A stretch of 64,000 nt of DNA from Leptodontidium sp. MPI-SDFR-AT-0119 (Eukaryota; Ascomycota; Leotiomycetes; Helotiales; Leptodontidiaceae), in assembly GCA_020726505.1 (NCBI GenBank), contig JAHLEZ010000032.1:558001-622000 (forward strand), given 5' to 3'. This document shows positions 12,070-21,904 of the stretch, piece after piece. The notes under the pieces are model-generated. The model was not told the origin of the DNA, did no database searches, and was given only the letters and a program-made list of their open reading frames with translations. How positions within the stretch are numbered: position 1 is the first letter of the stretch; each line of letters opens with the position of its first letter. The position numbers and the translations under genes are program-made.

Positions 12070-14115
12070 ATGAGACCAGGCGAGAAGAAATCTCGTGAAG
12101 GAAGGCCAAAGGTCGGTAATTGTCCGAGGCGCAACAAGTCTCACCTCCAAGCACGTGGAGAATTGAACCATGCTGACACTTTCTTGATCAAGACCAAGTC
12201 AGGATGTGCTACTTGTGAGTCGAACGGAAATTTCAACCTGGCGAATACTAACATGTCTTAGGCAAGTAAGAACCCCGCTCCATTCACTATATTGGGATCT
12301 GATGTCGTCAGGACTCGACGGATCAAGTGCGATGAAGAAAAACCGATTTGTAAACGTTGCGAGAAGGCCAACCGTAGGTATTCATCAAATTCATCATTTT
12401 CTCTGCCGTGTATGGAAATTCATTTTGTTTTTGGGAGATGCCCCTCGTTTAATTTTGAAAATATTCCCGATCTGGCAAATGTTAACTGGCGGCGGTCCGT
12501 TGAATAGGGCCATGCAAGTATCTTCCTACACAGAAGAAAGCTCCACCGCAGAGAATAACCCGGAAGATTCTCCCATTGACCCTAGCCTCTGCAGGCTCAG
12601 GTACGAGAGATGAATTTAGTCTTCGGCTATTCGTACCACCCTTACCAAGCCCAAGATCAGAAGATGAGCATCGCTATTTTCGGGTCTTCGAGTCGAGGAC
12701 AGCGTCAGAATTGACAGGATACTTTGAATCCGATGTGTGGAACCGTTTGATTTTGCAGGCATGCCACCGGGAGAGTTATGTCTGGCATGCTGTTGTGTAC
12801 GTGAGCAATTCTTTTCTGGACAGATCCAGAATTATGCTCAGTAACCATTTCCAACCCAGAGCTAACTTCCTCTCCTTAACCTAGAGCGATTGGGGCCCTG
12901 CATAAATCCCTGAATATGTCGCAGCTGTGGAAAAACCAATGTCCGACTGTTGAAAAACCAGACGACGACGGGAGCATGCATCATTTGTTCGCCTTGCAAC
13001 AGTACGGAAAATCTCTTCAGCTGATGAAGGGGATTCCTGGAGAAGGAGCAGAGTCGCGATTCCAGAACTCGCTGATAGCATCCCTCCTTACCGTATGCTT
13101 CGAGAGCTACCTCGGGAACCAAGAAATAGCCCTGACTCAAATTCGCACTGGAGTTGATATCCTGTTCAAGTGGCCATTCAAATGTAAAGTACAAGACGAT
13201 GACCTGTCGACTATAAAGCTCATGTCCAAAGACTACACCTTTTTGGACGAGGACCTTGTCAGCACTTTCATCCTTCTTGATTTCCAGGCTATGGCGTTCG
13301 AGGATGGGCATACAGGTCGGTTCCTGAGCAAGAAGTACCCCGATATCCCACCAAGATTCGAAACGATCAAGGAAGCACGAGTATATTTGGACGTGATCGT
13401 CCGAAGGGTGCAGCAATGGCACTCAACTGTCCAGACTCAACGCTACCCCTATATTGCCACACTCGATGCTGATGAGTGTTCAGACTTGAACACCAGCCGC
13501 GAAGTGGCTTTGGAGCTTGATTGCTACTTCCAGACAATGAGCGAATGGTATCATGCGTTCAAGCCGATATTTAATGCCTCGCAAACGAAAAGGGGGTGCA
13601 GGGAATACCTTGGCGCAACAGTGCTGATGGCGAGATATATACCCTCTCGGTTCCTGTTTTCCCCTGCTGAAGCAGACGAAACATATTCCGACATATATCT
13701 GCCCGAGTGTAGCACACTTGTTGGCCTTCTCGAAGACGTGTTGGATCACGACCCAAACATAAGACCTGGCCAAGCTACTTTTGTATTCGGAAGTCATTGC
13801 GTCCTTGCTCTCTTCGTTGTATCACTCCGCTGTCGAGATCCTGAGGTGCGAAGACGAGCAATATCTCTTCTAGTCAAGCATCCGAGGAGGGAGGGGTTGT
13901 GGGATAGTTTGATGGCCGCGACGGTGGCTTCTTGGGTTATGTTCGAAGAGGAGAAGGGTATGGTCGGCGGGTTCGTGCCGGAGTCTGCAAGGTTGAGGAT
14001 TGTGAAGAACGATTTTCTGCTGTCTGAACGAAGGGCTGTGATTCGTTGCTCCCGATTAGCTGCTGAGGGATCTAAGAAGAGGATACTTCTTCCGGAGGTT
14101 ACACTTACGTGGTAA
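12070..14115 (+). CDS. Zn2Cys6 transcription factor with Fungal_trans_2-like domain, contains a 4-nt microexon
   Basis: Five exons (12070-12214, 12262-12265, 12312-12373, 12508-12796, 12885-14115) give 576 aa. The zinc cluster needs three splice junctions to be read: CATC in exon 1, the 4-nt exon GCAA, TRRIKCDEEKPICKRC in exon 3 and PC at the start of exon 4. This gives C-x2-C-x6-C-x6-C-x2-C-x6-C at residues 46-73, with the typical RRIKC core. The middle contains WHAVVAIGALHKSL, typical of fungal regulators with the Fungal_trans_2 domain, followed by a long helical region. It is likely a DNA-binding regulator of the adjacent P450 and perhaps the MFS gene. Every junction has GT-AG ends and the phases close exactly. 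No stop interrupts the model. Confidence 0.87.
12262..12265 (+). other. Four-nucleotide microexon (GCAA) in the zinc-cluster coding region
   Basis: Intron 12215-12261 (47 nt, GTGAGT...TTAG) is followed by four bases and intron 12266-12311 (46 nt, GTAAGA...TCAG). Without the four bases the splice would give a TGA stop. With them the second Cys and the KTRRIKC core are restored. Confidence 0.8.
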
Positions 14116-14506
14116 TCAGATTCATTCTCCTGTTGGCAGATCTGACTCTTGCAAGGTCGAGGGATAGTCAAATGTCAATAATGTCATGCATAGATGCAAG
14201 GAACATGGATGGTGGTCCAGGTTATGGGGGCGGTTATTAAAGGATGATATCTTTCGGTAGCAAAGAGAATTTGTAACTCATACTTATATGATCTTACCAC
14301 AGACGTAAGAGGCGCATATATTGCGTGCCTGCCTTTCCAAACATGCTATTGTTGTTCCCGTGTCCTGATTCTTGAGGGATGACGCGACGCGTTGATTTTG
14401 CCGAGCGGTGAGTGCCCTCTCTTGTCAACCAAGACATGTCCCACCTTTGTTTCCTAACTTCACGCTTCCAATCTTTCTCTGACGGATTCAATTGAGATCG
14501 AACTCG

Positions 14507-16340
14507 ATGTCTAGCTCAAATGGGTGCAGTGGTGCAAATGCCAATCTGGAACAAGAACCCCTCCTCAGATCACGATCCGACGAAAGGGGCAACCCCAGGA
14601 ATGGTGGCCGAAGCACCGTCCTCGAAGCAGCAAGACCGCTATCAACACTCGTGGTCTATTTCATGGCAATTCATTTCCTATTAGCTTTCGCTGAGATTAT
14701 CTTGGTTGCACCTCTAATTCGCCTATTTGAGAACTCGTTGTGCGTTTCCCATTATGGCTTTCCGGATGGCGGGGGTACCGGAAGCAATGTGCAGGATCCC
14801 GGACATTCAAAGACCTCTTGCTACGATCAGAGGATGGAAATCTATGTTTGATACTATTCCAGGTACGGAATATCGCTCTCCTATTTGATAGTTCACTGAT
14901 ATGTTTTAGTGCTGCTTGTTGCGATTCCGATTGGGAAGTTGGGAGATCATCACGGGAGGAGAAAGATCATGGCCGTGTCATTACTTGGTGTCGCAGGGTC
15001 ACTGAGTGAGATATTTATTGTTTGTACGTTAATGAGATGGCATACTGCTACCCCTTTTCCTCGAGTTGTGCTGACGTCTTGGCAAGGTGCCTTCCCGCGG
15101 AAGTTTCCTCTCAGGCTGGTGTGGTTCTCATCAGCAATCCTCCTGTTCGGCGGAGGGTTGAACTCAGCATCCGCCTTCATGTGGGCTATGGCATCAGAAT
15201 CGATCCCCTCAGACAGAAGGTACTCGAACAGAAATTCCTAGTCAGTCTCCGCTAACCTCAATCTCAGGAGCCATGCGTTCTATTATATCTTCTCCGCCTT
15301 CTACGTTGCCGAGCTGATATCGTCTTTTGTTGCCTCCGTTACTTTGGACTTTTCACCGTGGATACCATGTGGCTTGGCAATGTGCTCTATCATTCTCTGC
15401 CTCGTGCTTTTGACGGCTATGCCGGATCCTGGAAAGTCGGATGCGTCAGCTACTCAGATTCCCCCCAAATCTTCGCCAGCAACTGAAACCGATACCTCGT
15501 CAACTTCGCCCGCAACATCACCTGACAGTACATCAGTCCAAGGTCTTTTGTCTGCATTATCGAATCGAAACATACTCCTCACCACCCCTGTGTTCCTCGT
15601 CGGTATCTTCCGATATGCGATGCTAAACATCTTGATCCAATATGCCTCCGTTCGATTCGGGTTGAAGATATCTACAGGGGCTACGTTCTATACTGAGACG
15701 GCCATCGTTAACATATTCTCGTTCCTGTTTCTGGTCCCTCAATTCACAGCATATGTCCGCCTGAAACATAACGTGCAGCCCAGTGTCATAGATCTGTTTC
15801 TGGCTCGAACTAGCGTCACCCTGATGTGTGTTGGATGTCTCGCTATTGGATTCGCTCAAACCAGTCAGCTTCTTCCTATCGGTACGCTTCCCTCCTCTTC
15901 CTATAGGTACGACCCTTTGATTTGCTGACATTGTTCGCGAAGGTGTATTTATCTTTGCAGCAGGGTTTGGGAGTAGAGTCTCTGCTCTGTCTCTAGTCTC
16001 ATACTGGATCGCCGACGATGCAAAAGCAACATTGTATGCAGCTATTGTGGTTCTTGAGAGCCTTGGCCACGCGGTTGGAGATCCCTCCATACAGCAGATA
16101 TTTGCTGCTTCGCTACAGCTACCCCCTTTCTGGATGGCGATGCCGTTTTTCGTTGGGGCTGTAAGTTGTTGCAGTTGCTTTTTTGACGGCACTAGCTGAC
16201 TTTTGAAGGCATTTTATTCTCTTGCGGCAGTATCAACGGTGTTCATTCGCCTTGAAAAGCGACTGGATGATGGCCCACTAGCAGGGTTGGATAGTGAAGA
16301 TGACGGCCTTGATATTCCTCCAGCATTTGGCCCCTTTTAG
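14507..16340 (+). CDS. MFS (major facilitator) transporter, 12-TM type, with odd first intron
   Basis: Seven exons (14507-14739, 14795-14862, 14910-15023, 15087-15219, 15268-15881, 15943-16160, 16209-16340) give 503 aa. The N-terminus holds an acidic dileucine motif (EQEPLL) of the kind that sorts proteins to the vacuole, then TM1 (VVYFMAIHFLLAFAEIILV). GKLGDHHGRRK is the MFS loop 2-3 signature. Further hydrophobic spans include RLVWFSSAILLFGGGLNSAS and SLVSYWIADDAKATLYAA. A Ser/Thr-rich loop (~240-270) separates the halves. It probably exports a small molecule. The first intron (14740-14794) overlaps codons that look conserved in relatives (VPEAMCRIPDIQ). Read as exon, the region needs a one-base correction at the G5 run 14771-14775, so either an intron or a frameshift is possible. 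The P450/regulator neighbourhood fits a metabolite or detoxification set. Confidence 0.8.
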
Positions 16341-16951
16341 CTGCGAGGATGGAAATATTCCACTTTCCTCCGAGTCCATGTGCAACAGCTTAGCGACCAA
16401 GAGCTTTTCCTCGGCGAGGGCCCAGCTGGTGAACTTTCGACTTGCAAGTGGGAGTTCTACATCAAAGTGCTGCAGTTTGTGGAGGACATCAACACGAAAT
16501 CTGTCTAAATAGCATGAGTCTCTTTCTCAGCCGCTGTGGACAGTTTCCTCGACGCGCAACTTTCCTAGACGTCCGGAACTCCAACACAACAAAAGCCCGC
16601 AATAAAATGGCTCTAAACCACCCTAAGTCATGGAATTTCTCGGTCTTTCTGCTGGCAACCACAAAGCTGGCCGATCTCTGATAGGCCAGCCATCACATGA
16701 CACCGTCAGCCCTCATGCAGGTAATATGCCCTTAATAATCACGACAACCGTCGACCCCAAATTTATATCCAAGACACTGTCCACATAGATGCATACCTAC
16801 TTATCCGGCTCCGGATCAGCGATCTCCCTACCTAATCAGGACAGCAGTCTCATCTGACAGCCCAACACGGACAACAGCAACTCTCACCTCGGTCTAGGCT
16901 ACATTAAACCCCCACCTCACCCATACCACTGAGACGAAGCGAACCCGAGAA
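16341..16951. other. Intergenic, promoter of next gene
   Basis: About 600 bp with no supported gene. A pyrimidine-rich, CA-containing stretch (16850-16940) directly precedes the next start. Confidence 0.5.
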
Positions 16952-19040
16952 ATGTTTGGCGAGCCAGGGAACCCACCCGTGCTGTATGTCAAGACACCAT
17001 CAGAGTACAAGCCCTGTGTGGAGCATACGTTTTTATTTGTCAACGAGTCTGCTACGCCCAAGGCTGGCAAGAAGCTAGGCAATCGGAAAGACATTCGCTC
17101 CCATATTAGGAAACATGTGCTTACTGATAGACGAAAAGCTGTCCCACGCGGGCGGTTAGGGGGTGCCACGCAAGTTATTCCTGTGCCAAAGAGTGGGGAT
17201 GCGTCGAGTTCGAGTAGAGTTGGGGAGTTGAAAGGTGAGAGGTCTAGAGGTATAGATGAAGACGGGAGGAGTATAGGCAAGGGAGGTGTGACATGGATTC
17301 AAGAGACATTTGATACCCCCACACCCGGGTTCTCCGCCCAACATCCACGGGGCTCAAGGGTTGAATCACAGGCCCCGGAGCTTGATTCCTTTGAAGATGT
17401 ATTTGAGCCCTCGAATTCTTCTCTGGGGAGAGGGGCTTTGATGCCAGGGGATGTGGAGGAGCCGTACTGCTTGTACTGTGGTGCTCACAGGGATGATGCT
17501 CGTCCCGAAATGCTGCTGGAGAGCAGCCAGCGAGTTAAGAAAGGCTCACGGTCACTGACCAGGAGGTATAAGAGGGGCTCCGTCGCTGCACTTAGTCCAA
17601 TAAACATGCTAGGTGCAGGAAGAGTTGATCCATTCTCCTGTTACCCTGGGGCAGGTTTCCGAGTACATGAGGTAGTGGACCACTGTAAGTGTTCTTAACA
17701 TTCCCTTCTCGACCGTCCATGCAGATCTCAAGCTGAGCTCATACTAATCAAAACACAGCTATCACGTATCTCCTCCCGGGTTTGATATCCGATGGCTCCA
17801 AAGCTGAGAGCTCACTCTGCCGTGCCTGGTTCTCCTCCGGTCTCAAACACCCCCTCCTTTTCCACGCCCTCGCTTTCGCAGGTTCCATCCATCTCGACTT
17901 CCTCCGCCACGAGAAAATATACCCTGACTCCCAAGTAGCACTCTCACATAAACTGACCGTCATCCAAACCCTGAATGAAGTGCTCAAAGACCCCCAAACA
18001 GCTGCTTCACGGGATGAGATTATCCTTGCTATCCTCATCTTGGCCAGCCATGAGACGATGAATATGAGTCGCGCAAAGAGCAGTCCATTCAATTCGCCGT
18101 TGAGGAAGGCGCAGTGGTTAAATGTCTATGGAAATTTTACCCATGTGCCGGAACATTTGGCTGCAGTTATGGAATTGCTTTCTTTGAGAGGTGGGTTGGA
18201 GAGTTTGGAATTATATGGACTGGCTGAGATTATCGTCGGGTAGGTTCCTCGATTTTGGCTCCAACGTATCATCAAGAATGTCTAAAGCTGATTTATCGCA
18301 GGGGTGATGTCGTATCATCAACTCGCAACCTATCGAAACCATCACTGCCCCCGTTAAAACAGGCCGACGAGTGGATCAACTACGTTCTACGTTGGGCTGT
18401 AGTGCCCCCACGTCTCCCGGTTCAGAAGATCAGCAGCGGATTCATACCATATCTAGAATACGGCATCACTGTCGATATGCTATCCGTCTTCGAAGCAGCC
18501 GGCGCCATAACACAGGCTATCCAGCACTACGTCGAAGGCCAGCCCGTAGGACTTGATCTAAGCGCCATCTCACGAACAAGAACAGCTGTCCAGCAACGTA
18601 TACTAAATCTCCCGACAGCCGCCGAGTTACCTGAGGCCCAATTCCCATTTGTCTACGAGGCGTGCCGGCTTGCAAGTATCATATATGCTATCGCTGTCAT
18701 CTTCCCGATTCCAAATACATATCATCTCTTTCAAGAATTGGTCCAGAAACTCCAGGCTGAAATCGAGATGTCGCGCATAGAGTGCTTTGGTGCAGTGCTT
18801 GCAGATTTGTATCTATGGCTTTTGATTATGGGAGGTATAGCGGCTTTGGATAAGCCTGAGAGGTGTTGGTATGTTGGACAGCTTGTGGCGTTTGCCAGGA
18901 GAACGGGGGTGTCAGAGTGGAGTGACGTGGAAAGAGTGCTCGAGGGATTCTTGTGGTTGCAAAGTGCTTGTGAACCTGGAGGGAGGAAATTATGGGAAGA
19001 GGTCGTGGATCTCGGAAGGGTGGTGGAAGTCTTGGATTGA
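16952..19040 (+). CDS. Transcription-factor-like protein of the fungal 'tachykinin family' type (no zinc cluster)
   Basis: Three exons (16952-17684, 17759-18239, 18302-19040) close in phase to 650 aa. The N-terminus has the family hallmark HTFLFVNESATPK followed by a basic block NRKDIRSHIRKHVLTDRRK, which in related annotated proteins takes the place of a Zn2Cys6 cluster. A disordered Ser/Gly-rich linker (residues ~60-200) has a lone CLYCGAHRDD. The C-terminal half (KAESSLCRAWFSSGLKH, LLFHALAFAGSIHLD) resembles the Fungal_trans_2 regulatory domain and is mostly helical. Fungal databases often label such proteins 'tachykinin family protein', which says nothing about function. It is probably nuclear. 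Targets are unknown, and it lies between the MFS pump and an SDR. Confidence 0.82.
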
Positions 19041-19299
19041 ATGCTGTTTGTCTTTGTATTGTTCTTCGGATTTTTATCCGGAGAGATTTCGGAAGGCTTG
19101 AATGCGCCGGGTCGAGGACTGCTGCAGAGGAAGAATCAAGACTGAGAATAGCAAAGTAAACTATAATCTAAAAAGATAAGTCTTGTATAATAGCTGCACA
19201 TAGGTAGAAATTAATCCGTCTGGCTGTTAAATGCCATATCCCGAAAAGGCCGTTCATCGGTTCATCAAAACATCGCTACCCCTTTCTCGCTTGCTCGAA

Positions 19300-19324
19300 G
19301 GGGGGGGGGGGGGGGGGGGGGGGG
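19300..19324. repeat. Uninterrupted G25 homopolymer
   Basis: Twenty-five G residues lie about 175 bp upstream of the SDR start codon. The exact length is uncertain in any sequencing technology. It could form a G-quadruplex-like structure in the promoter. Confidence 0.85.
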
Positions 19325-19499
19325 CAGCTCGCTCGGCTCGGCTCCGATGACGCGATGCCGTTTCTCGGCAGAAGTGGGGGTTTTCGGACATGGAGAGCTC
19401 CAAGTCCTGCAACAACAATCCCTCTGAGTCAACAACCACTTCCCTCCACCAATCCACATCTCGCCCTCGATCCAATTCCTCCTACAAATACCAACCCGT

Positions 19500-20695
19500 A
19501 TGCCCCTCCCTCGCATAAACTCTCAATTCCTCCGCACACTCTCTTCGCTGCGAAGTGCGACCCAACAAAGCTTCGTTTCCAAACAACCCCTCCTCCGCAG
19601 AACTATGGCATCTGCAGCAATGAGCAAGCGCCTCGAAGGCAAAACAATCGTTATCACTGGTGCATCTTCTGGTATCGGCCGTGCTACAGCTGTGGAATTC
19701 GCCCGGACAGCACCTAAGAATCTGCGGTTGATCTTGACGGCAAGGAGAATCGATACGTTGAAGGAGGTCAAGGCGGAGATTGAGAAGGATGTTGGCGAGG
19801 GCGTCAAGGTTCTGGCGTTTAAGTTGGATGTCAGCAACCCCGAGGAAGTCAGGAGCTTTGTGGGGAATCTGCCAGAGGAGTGGAGGGAGATTGATGTGTT
19901 GGTGAATAATGCGTGAGTCTACATTTACGCCGTGGCCTGGCACTATTTGATTCTGTGTGTTGACATCAAGCAGTGGATTAGTCAAAGGCGTAGCCAAAGC
20001 CCCTGAGATCGCTGAAGAGGATATCAACATCATGTTCGCGACAAACGTCACTGGTCTGATCAACATGACACAAGCCATTCTCCCGATCTTCAAGAGGAGG
20101 GCTGATGGAGGTGCGGGTGATATCATCAATATTGGCAGTATTGCTGGCCGGGAACCATACCAGGGAGGCAGCATTTACTGTGCAACCAAGGCAGCCATTC
20201 GAAGTTTTACAGACAGTTTAAGGAGAGAGTTGATTGCTACACGCATTAGGATCATTGAGATTGATCCAGGTCAGGTTGAGACTGTGAGTTTTGATACATT
20301 GGGGAGGGAGGGGTAAGTGGGGTAATTGCTAATGGGGTGTAGGAATTTTCCGTTGTCAGGTTTTATGGCGATAAGTCGAAGGCTGATGCTGTTTATGCGT
20401 AAGAATATCTCTACCCTGGTTATCTGCTGGATCAAGACTAACAAAACTAGTGGCTGCGAACCTCTAACACCAGAAGATATCGCCGAAGTCGTCGTTTTTG
20501 CTGCTGGACGGAGGGAGAATGTCGTCCTCGCCGATTCTTTGATCTTCCCCAATCACCAGGTATGATCCTATCTCTCCTTTTTGCTTTTACAAATGCTGAC
20601 TTGGAAGGCTGCTGCTACCGTCATGCACAAGAAATCGTAATGTCACTGACGCAAAGTAGGCTGGTACGGGTGGAGCTTTGTACAAGAAGAGTTAG
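19500..20695 (+). CDS. NADP-dependent short-chain dehydrogenase, yeast YMR226C-like; two alternative last exons
   Basis: Exons 19500-19912, 19974-20283, 20343-20398 and 20451-20559 are followed by either 20608-20640 or 20660-20695. The product is 306 or 307 aa. TGASSGIG (53-60) binds cofactor. VLVNNAG, Ser193 (INIGSIAG) and Tyr206/Lys210 (YCATK) form the catalytic set, and IDPGQVET matches 3-hydroxy acid dehydrogenases of the YMR226C type, which oxidise serine and related acids with NADP+. Residues 1-35 (MPLPRINSQFLRTLSSLR) are basic and amphipathic, so a mitochondrial form starting at 19500 and a cytosolic form starting at a later Met (e.g. residue 36) are possible. Exon 4 ends in ...FPNHQ. 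Exon 5a adds AAATVMHKKS and exon 5b adds AGTGGALYKKS, both matching C-termini used in this family. Confidence 0.9.
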
Positions 20696-21904
20696 GTAAA
20701 TATGTCATCCGCTTTTAGATGAAAGTGTGCATAAATAGACTCCTGTTTCCCACTTTTTCATCGTATTGCTACAGAAATGTTTCTTAGAAGTGGGCTTGTG
20801 AACCTCAGCTTCGATTCGAGGTTGAGGACACGTGATCATGGAAGCAGTGTCTCCCAGTCCAGCCTTCTGCCATAATTTTTTGCTTGAATGGATGATTCTT
20901 TTGCTCACTTGCAGATATATCCAAGGCTCGTTGTTTATCCTTACCATCTATCTGCTATTTATTTTGCTCCTGTTGTTGCTCCCCATGTTCGAAGCGAAGT
21001 GGTGGCTCTAGAAGACCACCTCATTTCCCTCGCAAGTCCAGATATTTTATTATCGTAATCTACTTACAAAAACTTAAATTCCAGTCATAATTTCTGCGTC
21101 GCGTTATCCATATTTGCCATCTTCTGGGTTATTATACCTTTCTTGTTCACTTGAATGAAGCTCTTTGAGGTTGGTGATCCTGCGATGCTCTCGTCCGCTA
21201 GAACTGGAGGAGCAATATCGTCATCCGGGCTTTGTCGCTTCCACCAGAAGCTTGATAAGGATGTAGCTTATGACATGCGGAGAAAGAGCGACCTCTTTGT
21301 TGCAAATCTTAATTCAATACCCTACATTGATGGCGCTAATAATTTACCAATCCCGAGATCTAAGCCTTTGGCGATACGTACTCGCTCTCCTTTATATCCT
21401 TTCAATTCCGTTTCGCACATTGAACTTTACGGAAGTCGGGTCATGTGCCTGCAACCGCCGTGGGTTGTGGATTGGGTGACATCTCGGAGCTTCGATGGGG
21501 GTGTACTTCTTAGCTTCTCATTACATCATTGCCATTGCTTGCCCATCTGCCTGAACTGAACATAAACTCTGTCGCACATCTCCAAGGCCGACATGTTCCG
21601 AATTTGGGGCCATCTGTGGTTTTGTTAGCTCTGTTGCACGTCGCAAATGCCGCTCGACACCGCCCTGCCAGCAGAGGCTACCACAATATATCATTCTGCT
21701 GCGAATCGTAATGGCCGATGGGTACCCGAAAAGACATTCAAAGGCCGTGCTGGTGGCCTGGGCTGTTGTAGTGACCGAGGGTAGAAAGTCGTGGAAGTTT
21801 CGTGGTAACGTTCCTTGCGGGACGTGAGCTCATGGGCTTGCAAGAAGACCACTGGCACAACAAGGGCCAGGGCTTACAGTCCCGAGATATCCCGCTGTTC
21901 TCAA
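20696..21904. other. No gene seen
   Basis: A pyrimidine-rich stretch with a 134-codon frame at 21155-21559 that has no recognisable motif. A weak, decayed copy of the downstream repeat core (TGTTGCACGTCGC) sits near 21630. Confidence 0.4.

Noticed and set aside
12862..13422. 186-codon minus-strand frame
   Set aside because: Antisense to the last exon of the Zn2Cys6 regulator, whose splicing phases and domain match on the plus strand.
15623..16192. 189-codon minus-strand frame
   Set aside because: Shadow of the MFS transporter exons; no motif.
18371..18556. Short overlapping frame inside the tachykinin-family-type gene
   Set aside because: Shadow frame of a well-supported exon.
21155..21559. 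134-codon plus-strand frame
   Set aside because: Composition is not convincing, no motif, no plausible exons on either side.
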